A DNA stretch of 64,000 nucleotides from Rhizobium hidalgonense (GTDB lineage Bacteria; Pseudomonadota; Alphaproteobacteria; Rhizobiales; Rhizobiaceae). Shown here piece after piece: positions 26,746-35,426 of this stretch (positions within the stretch are counted from its first letter, which is position 1; each line of letters starts with the position of its first letter). Position numbers and translations under genes: made by a program. A model generated the notes under the pieces. It worked only from the letters and a program-made list of their open reading frames with translations, had not been told where the DNA came from and searched no databases. The stretch is taken from positions 1-64,000 of the forward strand of contig NZ_LODW01000011.1 in the NCBI RefSeq assembly GCF_002914525.1, written 5' to 3'.

Positions 26746-27651
26746 TCAGCGCTCCTTCACTTTGTTGAGGTACTTGACGTAGATATTGGTGATGGCGAGA
26801 ACCATGATGAGAACGATGTAGGCGAGTGCGCAGGAGCGCCCCGTCTGCCACTCCTGGAAGGCCATTTTGTAGAGCCGGATGGAGATCACCTCGGTCGTCG
26901 GCTGGCTGGTCAGGATGTAGGCGAGGTCGAAAGTCTTGAAGGCTTCCATCGTACGGAAGATGACTGCGATCATCAGGATCGGCGCCACAAGAGGCAGCGT
27001 GATGCGGAAGAAGGTATAGAACGGTCCTGCCCGGTCGATCGCCGCTGCCTCGTAGAGATGCTTTGGCACGGCCGAAAGGCCGGCGAGCGACAGCAGCATC
27101 ACGAAGGGCGACCACATCCAGATGTCAGTGATGGCGACCGCATAAAGCGCGACATTCGGATTCGACAGCCACTCGAAGGAGCCGAGGCCGAGTGTGTAGT
27201 TGATGATGCCGAAGGACGGATCGTAGAGCAGCTTCCAGAAAAGACCGACCACTGCCATCGATAGCATCATCGGCAGCAGCAGCAATGTCGTCAGAAGACC
27301 CTTCAGCGGGATATCGCGGTTAAGGAGCATCGCCGTGCCGAAGCCAACGATCACCTGCCCCGTAACAGAGACGATCACATATTTTGCGGTGATGGCGAAA
27401 TTCGACCAGATGAACGGGTCGTTCAGCAACTCGCGGTAGTTCTGCAGGCCGACGAAGTTGGCTGGTGCGTTCGACGAGGCGCGGAAGTCGGTGAAGGAAT
27501 AGCCGAGCGAATAGATCAGCGGAAAGATGTTGAAGACGATCAGAAACAGGATCGTCGGGATGATGAAGAGATTACGAATCCGGATGTCGCTCATGCCGCG
27601 GGATGCGGCGCGCGTTTTCGTGTCCAGCGATGTCATGACTACGGTGGCCAA
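26746..27651 (-). CDS. Carbohydrate ABC transporter permease (MalF/UgpA-type)
   Basis: A 301-residue permease with six helices (LFIIPTILFLIVFNIFPLIY near residue 29 onward; LLTTLLLLPMMLSMAVVGLF; ALYAVAITDIWMWSPFVMLL) and the EAA loop HLYEAAAIDRAGPFYTFFRI. The TTG at 27651 sits 6-8 bases after GGAGGAG and is a plausible start; the ATG at 27636 (MTSLDTKTRAASR) is the alternative. A 154-bp gap with a stable hairpin separates it from the binding-protein gene upstream. Confidence 0.92.
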   Translation of the reverse strand: MATVVMTSLDTKTRAASRGMSDIRIRNLFIIPTILFLIVFNIFPLIYSLGYSFTDFRASSNAPANFVGLQNYRELLNDPFIWSNFAITAKYVIVSVTGQVIVGFGTAMLLNRDIPLKGLLTTLLLLPMMLSMAVVGLFWKLLYDPSFGIINYTLGLGSFEWLSNPNVALYAVAITDIWMWSPFVMLLSLAGLSAVPKHLYEAAAIDRAGPFYTFFRITLPLVAPILMIAVIFRTMEAFKTFDLAYILTSQPTTEVISIRLYKMAFQEWQTGRSCALAYIVLIMVLAITNIYVKYLNKVKER

Positions 27652-27772
27652 TCCTCTCCTCCTTCGAGAGTTCGGCGCTGGATGCCGGAAGGCATCACGA
27701 TGCGCGAAGTTGATGCCGGGCGCCGCGCCCTCTCGAACCGCGCACTTCGGCGCGGAGATGCAGAATGATGTT

Positions 27773-27794
27773 GGAGGGGCGGCGAGGCCCCTCC
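27773..27794 (-). terminator. Hairpin between the binding-protein and permease genes
   Basis: GGAGGGGC and GCCCCTCC form an 8-bp perfect stem with a 6-base loop, 11 bases after the binding-protein stop on the minus strand. It probably attenuates or stabilises the transcript so that binding protein exceeds the membrane subunits. Confidence 0.6.
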
Positions 27795-27805
27795 ACTGGC
27801 GCTTG

Positions 27806-29116
27806 CTATTTGTTGCGTTTGTACTTTTCGAACGTCGCGTTCCAGTCCGCTGCCAGAGAATCCAGCACTTGCTTCGCCGTGCCTTGGCCGGCGGTGACGA
27901 AGGGGTAAACGCGCTGGTTCATCTGGATTAGCAATTCGGCATATTCAGGCGTTGCCCAGAAGTCCTTGACCTTGAACATGGTCTCGTAGAAGGCCTTGTT
28001 ATACGGTGTCGCATTCTGAAATTCGGGAGATTCAAGCACCTTGGCGCTTGCTGTGTAGCCGCCGAGTTCGGCCCAGCGCTTCTGGGTCTCGTCCTTGATG
28101 AACCATTCGAGGAATTTCATCGCCTCTTCCTGGTTTTTTGAGTAGGAGATGACCGATATGCCTTGCCCGCCGAGTGCTGCGAACTGCTCGCCATTGGGGC
28201 CTGCCGGATTGGCGAAGAAGCCGGTAACCTTGGCGTTCGGGTTGGACGCCTCGTTCACCAGAGCAGGGAAGAAGGCGAAATAATTCATGCTCATCGCGGC
28301 CAGGTTTTCGGTAATCGCCTGGTTGTTCTCGACGAAGAAGGACTTGGCCCAGCCTGGAGGCGTAAAACCGTAGAGCTCGCGATACAACTCGAGCGCTTTG
28401 ACGTTCTTCTCCGAGTTGATGATACCGTCAACCTTGTAGTTCTGGTAATCGCCGAGTTCGCCTCCAAACGAGAAGATCGCGTTCTCGACACCCATGACGA
28501 GCCCGTCGTAAGAATTATCGGTGTAGATGGCGATGCCATAGCGCTTCTGATCTGGACGGTGGAAGAACTCGGCGATGTCGCGCATCTGGGCCCAGGTCTT
28601 CGGCGGGGCGAGATCGTAACCGTATTTCGCCTTGAACGCCTCCATCTCCTTGGGATCTTCGAACCAGTCCTTGCGATAGGACCAGCCGACGGCGTCACCC
28701 TCTGCAGGAATTGACCAGTACTTCTTCGAGTTGGCCGGATACTCGGAGTAGTATTTCACAGTTGCCGGAGCCATCACCTGCGTCAGATTGTGCTTGGTGA
28801 AAAAATCGGTCAGATCGACGTAATGTCCTGCTTCCGACGCCGCCCCGATCCACTGGCTGTCGCCGACGACCAGGTCATAGGCTGAGCCCTTTGCATTGAA
28901 TTCGGTGAAGGCCTTGGTCTGAAAGTCGGCCCATGGGGTGGTCTCGACAGTGACCTTGACGCCGGTTTCAGCCTCGTATTCGTTTGCAAGTTCCTGAAGG
29001 TAATTTGCCGGGTCCCACTCTGCCCAGAAAATCGTCAGTTCCTGGGCCTGTGCGGACGTTCCGCAGGCCCACATCAATCCGACACCGGCAACGAGACCGG
29101 TCATAGTTTTGCGCAT
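27806..29116 (-). CDS. Sugar ABC transporter periplasmic binding protein
   Basis: A 436-residue solute-binding protein of the family-1 (MalE/UgpB-like) type. The signal peptide GLVAGVGLMWACGTSAQAQE covers about the first 25 residues. The mature part begins LTIFWAEWDPANYLQELANE and has the usual domain marks (YDLVVGDSQWIGAASEAGHY, GYDLAPPKTWAQMRDIAEFF, WAELGGYTASAKVLESPEF). The ATG at 29116 is chosen for GGGAGGAAA 5 bases before it. Two TGGTnnnACCA sites lie upstream, shared with the epimerase operon 10 kb away. The ligand is unknown, presumably the polyol or acid sugar degraded by the neighbouring genes. Confidence 0.93.
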   Translation of the reverse strand: MRKTMTGLVAGVGLMWACGTSAQAQELTIFWAEWDPANYLQELANEYEAETGVKVTVETTPWADFQTKAFTEFNAKGSAYDLVVGDSQWIGAASEAGHYVDLTDFFTKHNLTQVMAPATVKYYSEYPANSKKYWSIPAEGDAVGWSYRKDWFEDPKEMEAFKAKYGYDLAPPKTWAQMRDIAEFFHRPDQKRYGIAIYTDNSYDGLVMGVENAIFSFGGELGDYQNYKVDGIINSEKNVKALELYRELYGFTPPGWAKSFFVENNQAITENLAAMSMNYFAFFPALVNEASNPNAKVTGFFANPAGPNGEQFAALGGQGISVISYSKNQEEAMKFLEWFIKDETQKRWAELGGYTASAKVLESPEFQNATPYNKAFYETMFKVKDFWATPEYAELLIQMNQRVYPFVTAGQGTAKQVLDSLAADWNATFEKYKRNK

Positions 29117-29263
29117 AACGTTTCCTCCCATTTATGCACGCTTCCCGCGCCGTCGCGGGCCTCCCGATCTGGCTTCTTGATCCTCTTGGGTGGTTTTCGT
29201 GCCGAGGTCCTCCCAGACCCGTGGCGCGTTTCAGATCTCAAGCCTGAATATTGTTTCCTGATC

Positions 29264-29274
29264 TGGTAGTACCA
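29264..29274. promoter_or_regulatory. FadR-type palindrome TGGTAGTACCA
   Basis: A perfect TGGT-n3-ACCA site inside ATCTGGTAGTACCAAAT, 148 bp before the binding-protein start. It matches the site upstream of the epimerase operon. Confidence 0.65.
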
Positions 29275-29440
29275 AATGCCATTATCGTCAAGGGCGACAC
29301 TTGCAGAGCTTCATCAACTGCAAATCTTCCAGACTTCCAGATATCTGCCTGTAACTGCGGATTCGCTGCTTTAGTCTTGTCACGCGCTCTCACATATTTC
29401 ATCGTCACAACGACCACAATACTAACAACATCGCTCCATC

Positions 29441-29451
29441 TGGTCGAACCA
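29441..29451. promoter_or_regulatory. FadR-type palindrome TGGTCGAACCA
   Basis: Another perfect TGGT-n3-ACCA site in ATCTGGTCGAACCAGTT, 177 bp further from the binding-protein gene and just past the 3' end of the tetR gene. With 29264-29274 it makes a possible looping pair in an otherwise gene-free 351-bp stretch (29117-29467) that holds the importer promoter. Confidence 0.55.
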
Positions 29452-29467
29452 GTTGGCGACCAACATG

Positions 29468-30106
29468 TCATGCTTTGCTCTCCGCCTGCCGTAACGCGCT
29501 ATCAACGAGGGCCTTGGCGGCCCACTCGGCAACAGACTGCGCGCTTTCGGAGGTCAGGCCCCAGATATCCTTCAACACGATCAGCACCTCGACGCCGAAA
29601 ACAAGCGAAAGCGCCTGCGCAAGGCGTTCCCGGGATTCGGGCGGCACGGTGCCCTGCAGAGGGGCCGTCACGCATTTCAGAAGGTCGACCCGGTGGCCGC
29701 GCTTGAACAGCGGTTCGTTGCCGAGCGTTCCCGCCTGGCGCTGCGCCCATTGGTCCAGTGAGAGTTTCAACGCAGCCTTGAAGGTGGCCTCGAACTCGTC
29801 GATGCGCGGCATCGCGGTCGCCAATAGGTCGGCAACGCGGGTACGAGCATCAGGACTGTCGGACGACCAGCCGAGTATCGGTCCCAGAGCCTCATCGACC
29901 ACGGCATGCACGAGCGCGGCCTGGCTCGGAAAGTAACGATAGGCCGTCGCGCGCGAGACTTCGGCGGCCTCGGCCACTTCGCTTACGGACGGAGTGATGC
30001 CGGACTGCATGAGCCGCGTAGCTGTTTCGAGCATTAGTTTTCGCGTGCGAGCACGCGGCCCTCGCTCGGTCCTCGCTGTTTCGTTCTGTTGACGTGAGAC
30101 ATCCAT
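29468..30106 (-). CDS. TetR family regulator
   Basis: A 212-residue TetR-type repressor. The N-terminal HTH is clear: RTRKLMLETATRLMQSGITP and then VSEVAEAAEVSRATAYRYFP, residues about 20-65. The C-terminal ligand domain is not assignable to a known effector. The ATG at 30106 is preferred; the frame is open up to 30148. It is divergent from the Tm-1-like gene, and a 16-bp near-perfect palindrome lies 7 bases before its start, so autoregulation and control of the divergent operon are likely. Confidence 0.88.
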   Translation of the reverse strand: MDVSRQQNETARTERGPRARTRKLMLETATRLMQSGITPSVSEVAEAAEVSRATAYRYFPSQAALVHAVVDEALGPILGWSSDSPDARTRVADLLATAMPRIDEFEATFKAALKLSLDQWAQRQAGTLGNEPLFKRGHRVDLLKCVTAPLQGTVPPESRERLAQALSLVFGVEVLIVLKDIWGLTSESAQSVAEWAAKALVDSALRQAESKA

Positions 30107-30113
30107 ATCTTTA

Positions 30114-30129
30114 TGATACGCGCGTCTCA
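30114..30129. promoter_or_regulatory. TetR-type operator TGATACGC/GCGTCTCA
   Basis: The two 8-base halves are inverted copies with one mismatch (TGAtACGC against TGAgACGC). Size and symmetry fit TetR-family operators. It sits between the tetR start (30106) and the Tm-1-like gene start (30204). Confidence 0.6.
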
Positions 30130-30203
30130 CGAATTTGCAAGGGCACATCGCTGCCCCCGACGTGGGATATGCCTGGAGGAGCCCAACCGGTCTCGGAGGG
30201 GAA

Positions 30204-31400
30204 ATGAAGCAGATCTACGTGGTCGGCACTGCTGACACGAAGGGCGAGGAGCTTGCCTATCTCGCCGCCTGCGTCGAGGCGGCGGGCGGGGCGGTTACGC
30301 GCGTGGACGTCGGCATCCGTGAGCCTCGGACCGCCGTCGATGTGGCGGCTGACAAGGTTGCCGCTTGCCATCCCGACGGTGCTGGAGCCGTCCTTGCCTG
30401 TGAGGACCGCGGAAGGGCGGTCGAAGCGATGGGCGTTGCCTTCGCGCGCTTCCTCGTGGAGCGCCAGGACATCGCCGGCATCATCGGTATCGGCGGAGGC
30501 GGGGGCACCTCGATCATCACTGCAGGCATGCGCCAATTGCGGCTCGGCCTGCCAAAGATCATGGTTTCGACGCTCGCCTCCGGCGATGTTGCTCCCTATG
30601 TCGATGTTTCCGACATCGTGATGATGCCGTCGGTCACGGACATGGCGGGCCTGAACCGGCTCAGCCGGGTCATCCTTCACAACGCCGCCCAGGCGATCAC
30701 CGCCATGTCACGCCGGCCGGCTGAGGTGACTGCATCCAAACCGGCGCTCGGGCTTACCATGTTCGGCGTGACCACATCTGCCGTATCGGCCATGGTTGAG
30801 CGCCTGCGGGCAGACTATGACTGCTTGGTCTTCCACGCGACCGGAACGGGCGGCCGTGCGATGGAGAAGCTTGCCGACAGCGGTCTGATCTCTGGCGTGC
30901 TTGACATCACGACGACCGAGGTCTGCGACCTGCTCTTCGGAGGCGTCTTGCCGGCCACCTCAAACCGTTTCGATGCGATTGCCCGCGCGGGCTTGCCCTA
31001 TGTCGGTTCGGTCGGCGCCCTCGACATGGTGAACTTCTGGGCTCCGGAGACCGTCCCGGAACGCTATGCTGGCCGGCTGTTTTACCGCCACAACCCGAAC
31101 GTCACCTTGATGCGCACGACCTCGGGCGAATGCGCACAGATTGGCCGCTGGATCGGCGACAAGCTCAATCTCTGTAACGGCCCCGTGCGCTTCCTCATTC
31201 CCGAGAAGGGTGTTTCAGCCCTCGACATCGAAGGCGGTCCGTTCTTCGATCCGCAAGCCGACGCCGCGCTTTTTGCCGCGCTCGAGGCGACGGTGAAGCC
31301 GACGGCATCGCGACGTATTATTCGCCTGCCGCTCCATATCAACGACCCGCACTTCGCCGAGGCCGCCGTCGCGGCTTATCGCGACATCGCCAACCCCTGA
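30204..31400 (+). CDS. Tm-1-like ATP-binding domain protein (UPF0261)
   Basis: A 398-residue protein of the UPF0261/Tm-1-like family, at the full family length. It begins [20 protein letters not shown], has a glycine-rich [20 protein letters not shown] and later [38 protein letters not shown] and [20 protein letters not shown]. In plant Tm-1 the equivalent domain is the N-terminal half and binds ATP. The ATG at 30204 is preceded by CGGAGGGG. The next gene encodes the C-terminal half of Tm-1-like proteins, 11 bp downstream, so the two form a split pair. The bacterial reaction is unknown to me. Confidence 0.88.
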   Translation: MKQIYVVGTADTKGEELAYLAACVEAAGGAVTRVDVGIREPRTAVDVAADKVAACHPDGAGAVLACEDRGRAVEAMGVAFARFLVERQDIAGIIGIGGGGGTSIITAGMRQLRLGLPKIMVSTLASGDVAPYVDVSDIVMMPSVTDMAGLNRLSRVILHNAAQAITAMSRRPAEVTASKPALGLTMFGVTTSAVSAMVERLRADYDCLVFHATGTGGRAMEKLADSGLISGVLDITTTEVCDLLFGGVLPATSNRFDAIARAGLPYVGSVGALDMVNFWAPETVPERYAGRLFYRHNPNVTLMRTTSGECAQIGRWIGDKLNLCNGPVRFLIPEKGVSALDIEGGPFFDPQADAALFAALEATVKPTASRRIIRLPLHINDPHFAEAAVAAYRDIANP

Positions 31401-31411
31401 GAGACAAATCG

Positions 31412-32254
31412 ATGCCAGCCATACCGCGCAAGACCATCCTCGAAAAATTTCACGGCATGACCGCAGCCGGCGTGCCGATCGTCGGCGGCGGCGCCGGCAC
31501 CGGCATCTCCGCCAAGGCCGAGGAGGCAGGCGGCATCGACCTCATCATTATCTACAATTCCGGGCGCTACCGCATGGCGGGGCGCGGTTCGGCGGCCGGG
31601 CTGTTGGCCTATGGCAATGCCAACGAGATTGTGAAGGACATGGCGCTCGAAGTGTTGCCGGTCGTAAAAAAGACGCCGGTTCTCGCCGGCGTCAACGGCA
31701 CGGACCCCTTCGTGCTGATGCCGCGCTTCCTCGCCGACCTCAAGGCAATGGGCTTTTCAGGTGTACAGAATTTCCCCACGATCGGCCTCTTCGACGGCCG
31801 GATGCGGCAGAGTTTCGAGGAGACGGGTATGAGCTACGATCTGGAGGTCGAGATGATAGCCACCGCGCATGGGCTCGACCTGCTGACGACGCCCTATGTC
31901 TTCAACGAGAGCGAGGCTATCGCCATGACCGTCGCAGGCGCCGACATTGTCGTTGCGCATATGGGGGTGACGACAGGCGGCACGATCGGCGCCACATCCG
32001 GCAAGTCGCTCGATGACTGCATCGATGAGATCGCTGCGATCGCCAAGGCGGCGCGGTCCGTGCGCGACGACGTCATCGTGCTCTGTCACGGCGGCCCCAT
32101 CTCCATGCCGGAGGATGCGCGTTATGTCCTCGAGCGCTGTGCTGGCTGCCACGGCTTTTACGGTGCAAGCTCGATGGAGCGACTGCCGGCAGAGGCGGCA
32201 ATCCGCAAGCAGACGGAAGATTTCAAGGCGCTCGCGATCGGTGCGGTCGTCTGA
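31412..32254 (+). CDS. Phosphoenolpyruvate hydrolase family TIM-barrel protein (Tm-1 C-terminal type)
   Basis: A 280-residue TIM-barrel protein of the family named PEP hydrolase, the partner half of Tm-1-like proteins. Visible family segments are [74 protein letters not shown] and [20 protein letters not shown], close in layout to phosphoenolpyruvate mutase-like or fructose-bisphosphate aldolase barrels. The family name does not establish the reaction. It follows the UPF0261 gene by 11 bp and precedes a cupin gene by 24 bp, all in one probable TetR-controlled operon. Confidence 0.88.
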   Translation: MPAIPRKTILEKFHGMTAAGVPIVGGGAGTGISAKAEEAGGIDLIIIYNSGRYRMAGRGSAAGLLAYGNANEIVKDMALEVLPVVKKTPVLAGVNGTDPFVLMPRFLADLKAMGFSGVQNFPTIGLFDGRMRQSFEETGMSYDLEVEMIATAHGLDLLTTPYVFNESEAIAMTVAGADIVVAHMGVTTGGTIGATSGKSLDDCIDEIAAIAKAARSVRDDVIVLCHGGPISMPEDARYVLERCAGCHGFYGASSMERLPAEAAIRKQTEDFKALAIGAVV

Positions 32255-32278
32255 GGAAGGTCATGGAAGGGCCGATTC

Positions 32279-32692
32279 ATGGTAAAGGACAAATACTTTA
32301 TCTATCCGCAGGATGTAAGCGTCTTCGGTTTCGACTGGGGCAAGCTGTCGCTCACCGTGGCGCCCGAGGTCAATGGCGCCAGGCGCTTTTCCGGCGGGGT
32401 CGTCGAACTGCCAAGTGGCGAGGGCCATTCGCGCCACAACCATCCGGGCGCTGAGGAAATCATCTTTGTGATTTCCGGCGAGGGCGAGCAGATGGTCGAG
32501 GACGAGAACGGCAATCCGATGACGCGAAAGGTCGCCAGCGGCTGCACGATCTATGTTCCTGAAAGTCGCTTTCATTCGACGAAGAACACTGGCGACGGGC
32601 CGATGCTCCTGTTCGTCGTCTACTCACCGGCGGGGCCGGAGCTTGCGCTTCGCGATTTGCCGGACTTCCGCCTGCTGCCGCAGGGCATTTGA
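32279..32692 (+). CDS. Cupin domain protein
   Basis: A 137-residue single-domain cupin. Motif 1 is GEGHSRHNHPGAEEIIFVIS, with two His and Glu as metal ligands; motif 2 includes ESRFHSTKNTGDGPML with the last His. Small cupins in catabolic operons can be isomerases, lyases or dioxygenases; the sequence does not say which. It sits between the Tm-1-like pair and the M24 peptidase, 24 bp after the former. Confidence 0.85.
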   Translation: MVKDKYFIYPQDVSVFGFDWGKLSLTVAPEVNGARRFSGGVVELPSGEGHSRHNHPGAEEIIFVISGEGEQMVEDENGNPMTRKVASGCTIYVPESRFHSTKNTGDGPMLLFVVYSPAGPELALRDLPDFRLLPQGI

Positions 32693-32723
32693 GGCAGGCA
32701 TCCATTTTGTGGGAGGAAAGACA

Positions 32724-33914
32724 ATGAACGACAATGCAGGGCAGACAATGCAGGCCGCCGTGGCGCCGTTCGATACGTCCAAGCTCGACCGCCTCATGGA
32801 GGACGCCGGTATCGACGTCCTGATCGCCACTTCCAAACACAACACGCAATATCTGCTGGGCGGATACAAGTTCATCTTCTTCGCCGCCATGGATGCGATC
32901 GGGCATAGCCGGTACCTGCCGATGGTGATTTATGAGAAAGGCGCACCTGATCACTCGGCCTATGTGGGGAACCGCATGGAGGGTGCAGAGCACCAGAACA
33001 ATCCATTCTGGACGCCCGCCGTGCATACGGCGACATGGGGCACGCAGGATGCAGCCGGACTGGCCGCCGAGCACCTGAAGAAAATCGGCAAGGCCGGTGG
33101 GCGCATCGGCATCGAGCCGGCCTTCCTACCGTCCGATGCCCGTGATGTCCTTGCCTCTCGGCTGGATGGCGCGCGGTTTGCCGATGCCACACATGTGTTG
33201 GAGCGGCTGAGGGCCGTCAAGACGCCGGATGAACTGGCAAAGCTCAGACGCGCCTCCGAACTGATCACCGACTCGATGCTGGCGACGATCGCCGCGGCCC
33301 GCGCCGGCTCGACTAAGCTGGAGATCATCGAGCAACTGCGACGGGAGGAAACGAACCGAGAGCTGCACTTCGAATATTGCCTGCTGACGCTCGGCGCCAG
33401 CCACAATCGCGCTGGCTCGCCGCAGGCCTGGGCCGAGGGCGAGATTCTGTCGATCGATTCCGGCGGCAACTATCACGGATATATCGGCGACCTCTGCCGC
33501 ATGGGTGTGCTCGGCGAGCCGGATGCGGAACTGGAGGATCTTCTGGCCGAAGTAGAATGCATCCAGCAAGCGGCCTTCGCCAAGGTCAGGGCAGGGGTTG
33601 CGGGCCGTGAAATGATCGTGGCGGCGGAAGCTGAGCTCAAGGCCTCGCCGTCGGCGCCCTTCACCGACTTCTTCTGCCATGGCATGGGCCTCATCAGCCA
33701 CGAAGCGCCGTTCCTCATGACGAACCACCCCGTCGCCTATGAGGGCATTGATGCCGACAAGCCGCTGCAAGCCGGCAGTGTGATCTCGGTCGAGACGACG
33801 ATGCTTCACCCGAAGCGCGGTTTCATCAAGCTGGAGGATACGCTGGCGATCACCGACAGGGGCTATGAAATGTTCGGCGACCGTGGCCGCGGCTGGAACC
33901 GCGGCGGAGTCTGA
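32724..33914 (+). CDS. M24 family metallopeptidase (Xaa-Pro dipeptidase/creatinase-like)
   Basis: A 396-residue pita-bread fold protein. The N-terminal creatinase-type domain (STSKLD... to about residue 160, with TSKHNTQYLLGGYKFIFF) precedes the catalytic domain. All five metal ligands are present: Asp in LSIDSGGNYH, Asp in YIGDLCRMG, His in FFCHGMGLISH, Glu in ISVETTMLHP and Glu in FIKLEDTLAI. It is therefore likely an active metalloenzyme rather than a metal-free creatinase. The ATG at 32724 follows GGGAGGAAAG by 3 bases; the longer frame into the cupin gene is an artefact. In this operon it may open an amide or peptide bond of the pathway substrate, which is inference. Confidence 0.9.
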   Translation: MNDNAGQTMQAAVAPFDTSKLDRLMEDAGIDVLIATSKHNTQYLLGGYKFIFFAAMDAIGHSRYLPMVIYEKGAPDHSAYVGNRMEGAEHQNNPFWTPAVHTATWGTQDAAGLAAEHLKKIGKAGGRIGIEPAFLPSDARDVLASRLDGARFADATHVLERLRAVKTPDELAKLRRASELITDSMLATIAAARAGSTKLEIIEQLRREETNRELHFEYCLLTLGASHNRAGSPQAWAEGEILSIDSGGNYHGYIGDLCRMGVLGEPDAELEDLLAEVECIQQAAFAKVRAGVAGREMIVAAEAELKASPSAPFTDFFCHGMGLISHEAPFLMTNHPVAYEGIDADKPLQAGSVISVETTMLHPKRGFIKLEDTLAITDRGYEMFGDRGRGWNRGGV

Positions 33915-33933
33915 TTGCAGGCCAGCGTAATCA

Positions 33934-33963
33934 AATGCCCGGCCGACTTCAATGCCGGGCATT
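33934..33963 (+). terminator. Rho-independent terminator after the M24 gene
   Basis: AATGCCCGGC and GCCGGGCATT form a perfect 10-bp stem with a 10-base loop, followed by GTTTC. It lies between two convergent genes 20 bases after the M24 stop and may serve both strands. Confidence 0.75.
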
Positions 33964-33982
33964 GTTTCTGGGCGCCGTCGTC

Positions 33983-34576
33983 TCAGGTGTGGCGGATCTC
34001 CGTTCCCAGCACCTTCAGGCATTCGCGCATGAAGGCGGCGAGCGCTGTCCAACCCTTGGCCGAGACCATCGTCCCGTCGACATAGGCTTCTGTCGGCGAG
34101 AGGTCGATGTAGGTTCCGCCCGCCAGCGTCACCTCGGGTTCGCAGGCCCCAAGCGCACCCACCTTCCTTCCGCGGACGACACCATCGACTGCGATCAGGA
34201 TCTGAACCCCGTGGCAGATGGTGAAAATCGGCTTCCGCTGCTCATGGAAGTGACGCACCATTGCCTGCACCCGTTTGTCAGTGCGGATATATTCAGGTCC
34301 GCGTCCGCCAGCGCAGTAGACGGCATGATACTGATCGAGCTGGTCCTCCGCTTCAGAAAAGGTCTTGTTTATGGTGACGTTGTGTCCGAGTTTTTCGGTG
34401 TAGGTCTGATCTCCCTCGAAGTCGTGCAGCGACGTCCTGAGGATGTCGCCCGCCCTCTTGTCCGGGCATACGACGTGCACCGTGTGCCCGACCGCCTCCA
34501 TCGCCTGCTGAAATACGAAGATTTCGTACTCCTCGGTGAAATCGCCGGTGAGCATCAGGATTTTCTTGCCTGCCAT
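33983..34576 (-). CDS. DJ-1/PfpI family protein
   Basis: A 197-residue DJ-1/PfpI protein of normal length. The conserved Glu is in LTGDFTEEYEIFVF and the nucleophile-elbow Cys-His in IFTICHGVQILIAV. GGRGPEYIRTDKRVQAMV and AYVDGTMVSAKGW are further family marks. Members include glyoxalases/deglycases, proteases and amidase-like enzymes; I cannot choose. It is convergent with the M24 gene and follows the GntR gene at 35330 by 55 bp, so it may be in that regulator's transcript. Confidence 0.87.
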   Translation of the reverse strand: MAGKKILMLTGDFTEEYEIFVFQQAMEAVGHTVHVVCPDKRAGDILRTSLHDFEGDQTYTEKLGHNVTINKTFSEAEDQLDQYHAVYCAGGRGPEYIRTDKRVQAMVRHFHEQRKPIFTICHGVQILIAVDGVVRGRKVGALGACEPEVTLAGGTYIDLSPTEAYVDGTMVSAKGWTALAAFMRECLKVLGTEIRHT

Positions 34577-34631
34577 GGATTCTCCTCCTCGTTGTCAGAT
34601 CGGGCAGGCACTGTCTTGCCTGCGGGTTGAA

Positions 34632-35330
34632 TCAGATGTCGTCGAACGCCGGCAACAGCCGGTCGCGCGAATGTTCGATGTGGATGCGCATTGCGTTGCT
34701 AGCAGCGCGGGAGTCGCGCGCCACGAAGGCGTCGAGTAGCGTCTGATGCTCGCCGAGTGCCTCCTCCGTGACGCGGCGATGAAACATTAGGCGGAAGATG
34801 TGGAAATGTGTGTGCTGGAATGCCAGCGTCTCTCGGATCAACTCGTTACCAGCAAACTCCATGATGCGGTCGTGGAAAATAGCGTCCATGCGGGCGAAGG
34901 CCGAATAGTTCGCCCGCTCGTCCCTATCGTCGCTACGTGTCATCACACCTGCGGCTTCCGTGAGCATGGCCAGCTTTTCGTCGGTCATCGCCTGTGCCGC
35001 CTTCGCAGCACCGGCAGGTTCCAGCAGCAGACGAAGTTCATAGAGTTCATCGAAGCGACGACGCGTAATCTGGTGCGCTGCACGGAAGCCGACGAGATGC
35101 TGCTTGACGACGAGGCCTTCGCCCTCAAGCCGGCCGAGAGCTTCGCGGATCGGGGTATGGGAGACGTTGAACTCCCTGACCAGGTTGTCGACCGTGATGC
35201 GCTCCCCCGGCGCAATCTTCAACGACATGAGCTGGTTGAAGATTGCCTCGTAGACGTCGACGGCCAGGCTATTGGCACGCTGGATCTGGGCCGTTCCCGT
35301 TGAAGGTTCTCTAAGTCGCGTCGAAATCAT
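34632..35330 (-). CDS. GntR family regulator, FCD type (second)
   Basis: A 232-residue regulator: winged HTH at residues about 22-88 (ERITVDNLVREFNVSHTPIR, then EALGRLEGEGLVVKQHLVGF) and an FCD ligand domain with probable metal ligands in MDAIFHDRIMEF, LGEHQTLLDAF and RIHIEHSRDRLL. It is divergent from the Ldh-ADH-ALDH-hydrolase operon, with a 27-bp inverted repeat in the 96-bp intergenic region, and probably represses that operon until a pathway acid binds. Confidence 0.9.
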   Translation of the reverse strand: MISTRLREPSTGTAQIQRANSLAVDVYEAIFNQLMSLKIAPGERITVDNLVREFNVSHTPIREALGRLEGEGLVVKQHLVGFRAAHQITRRRFDELYELRLLLEPAGAAKAAQAMTDEKLAMLTEAAGVMTRSDDRDERANYSAFARMDAIFHDRIMEFAGNELIRETLAFQHTHFHIFRLMFHRRVTEEALGEHQTLLDAFVARDSRAASNAMRIHIEHSRDRLLPAFDDI

Positions 35331-35388
35331 CTGATGCCTTGCCTCTTGACAGGTTCAATCGCTAGCACGATGCTGCGTTCAAGACAAT

Positions 35389-35415
35389 CCTATATCCTAT
35401 ACGATTTAATATAGG
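35389..35415. promoter_or_regulatory. Inverted repeat CCTATAT-n13-ATATAGG
   Basis: Perfect 7-base arms around a 13-base AT-rich spacer between the divergent GntR and Ldh genes. The right arm runs into the ribosome binding site (AGGGAGGA) of the Ldh gene. Likely operator of the adjacent GntR protein. Confidence 0.5.
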
Positions 35416-35426
35416 GAGGAAAAACC

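Noticed and set aside
29117..29467. Possible small genes in the gap upstream of the importer
   Set aside because: Short frames exist on both strands, but none has a ribosome binding site or family sequence; the gap is explained as a promoter region with two operators.
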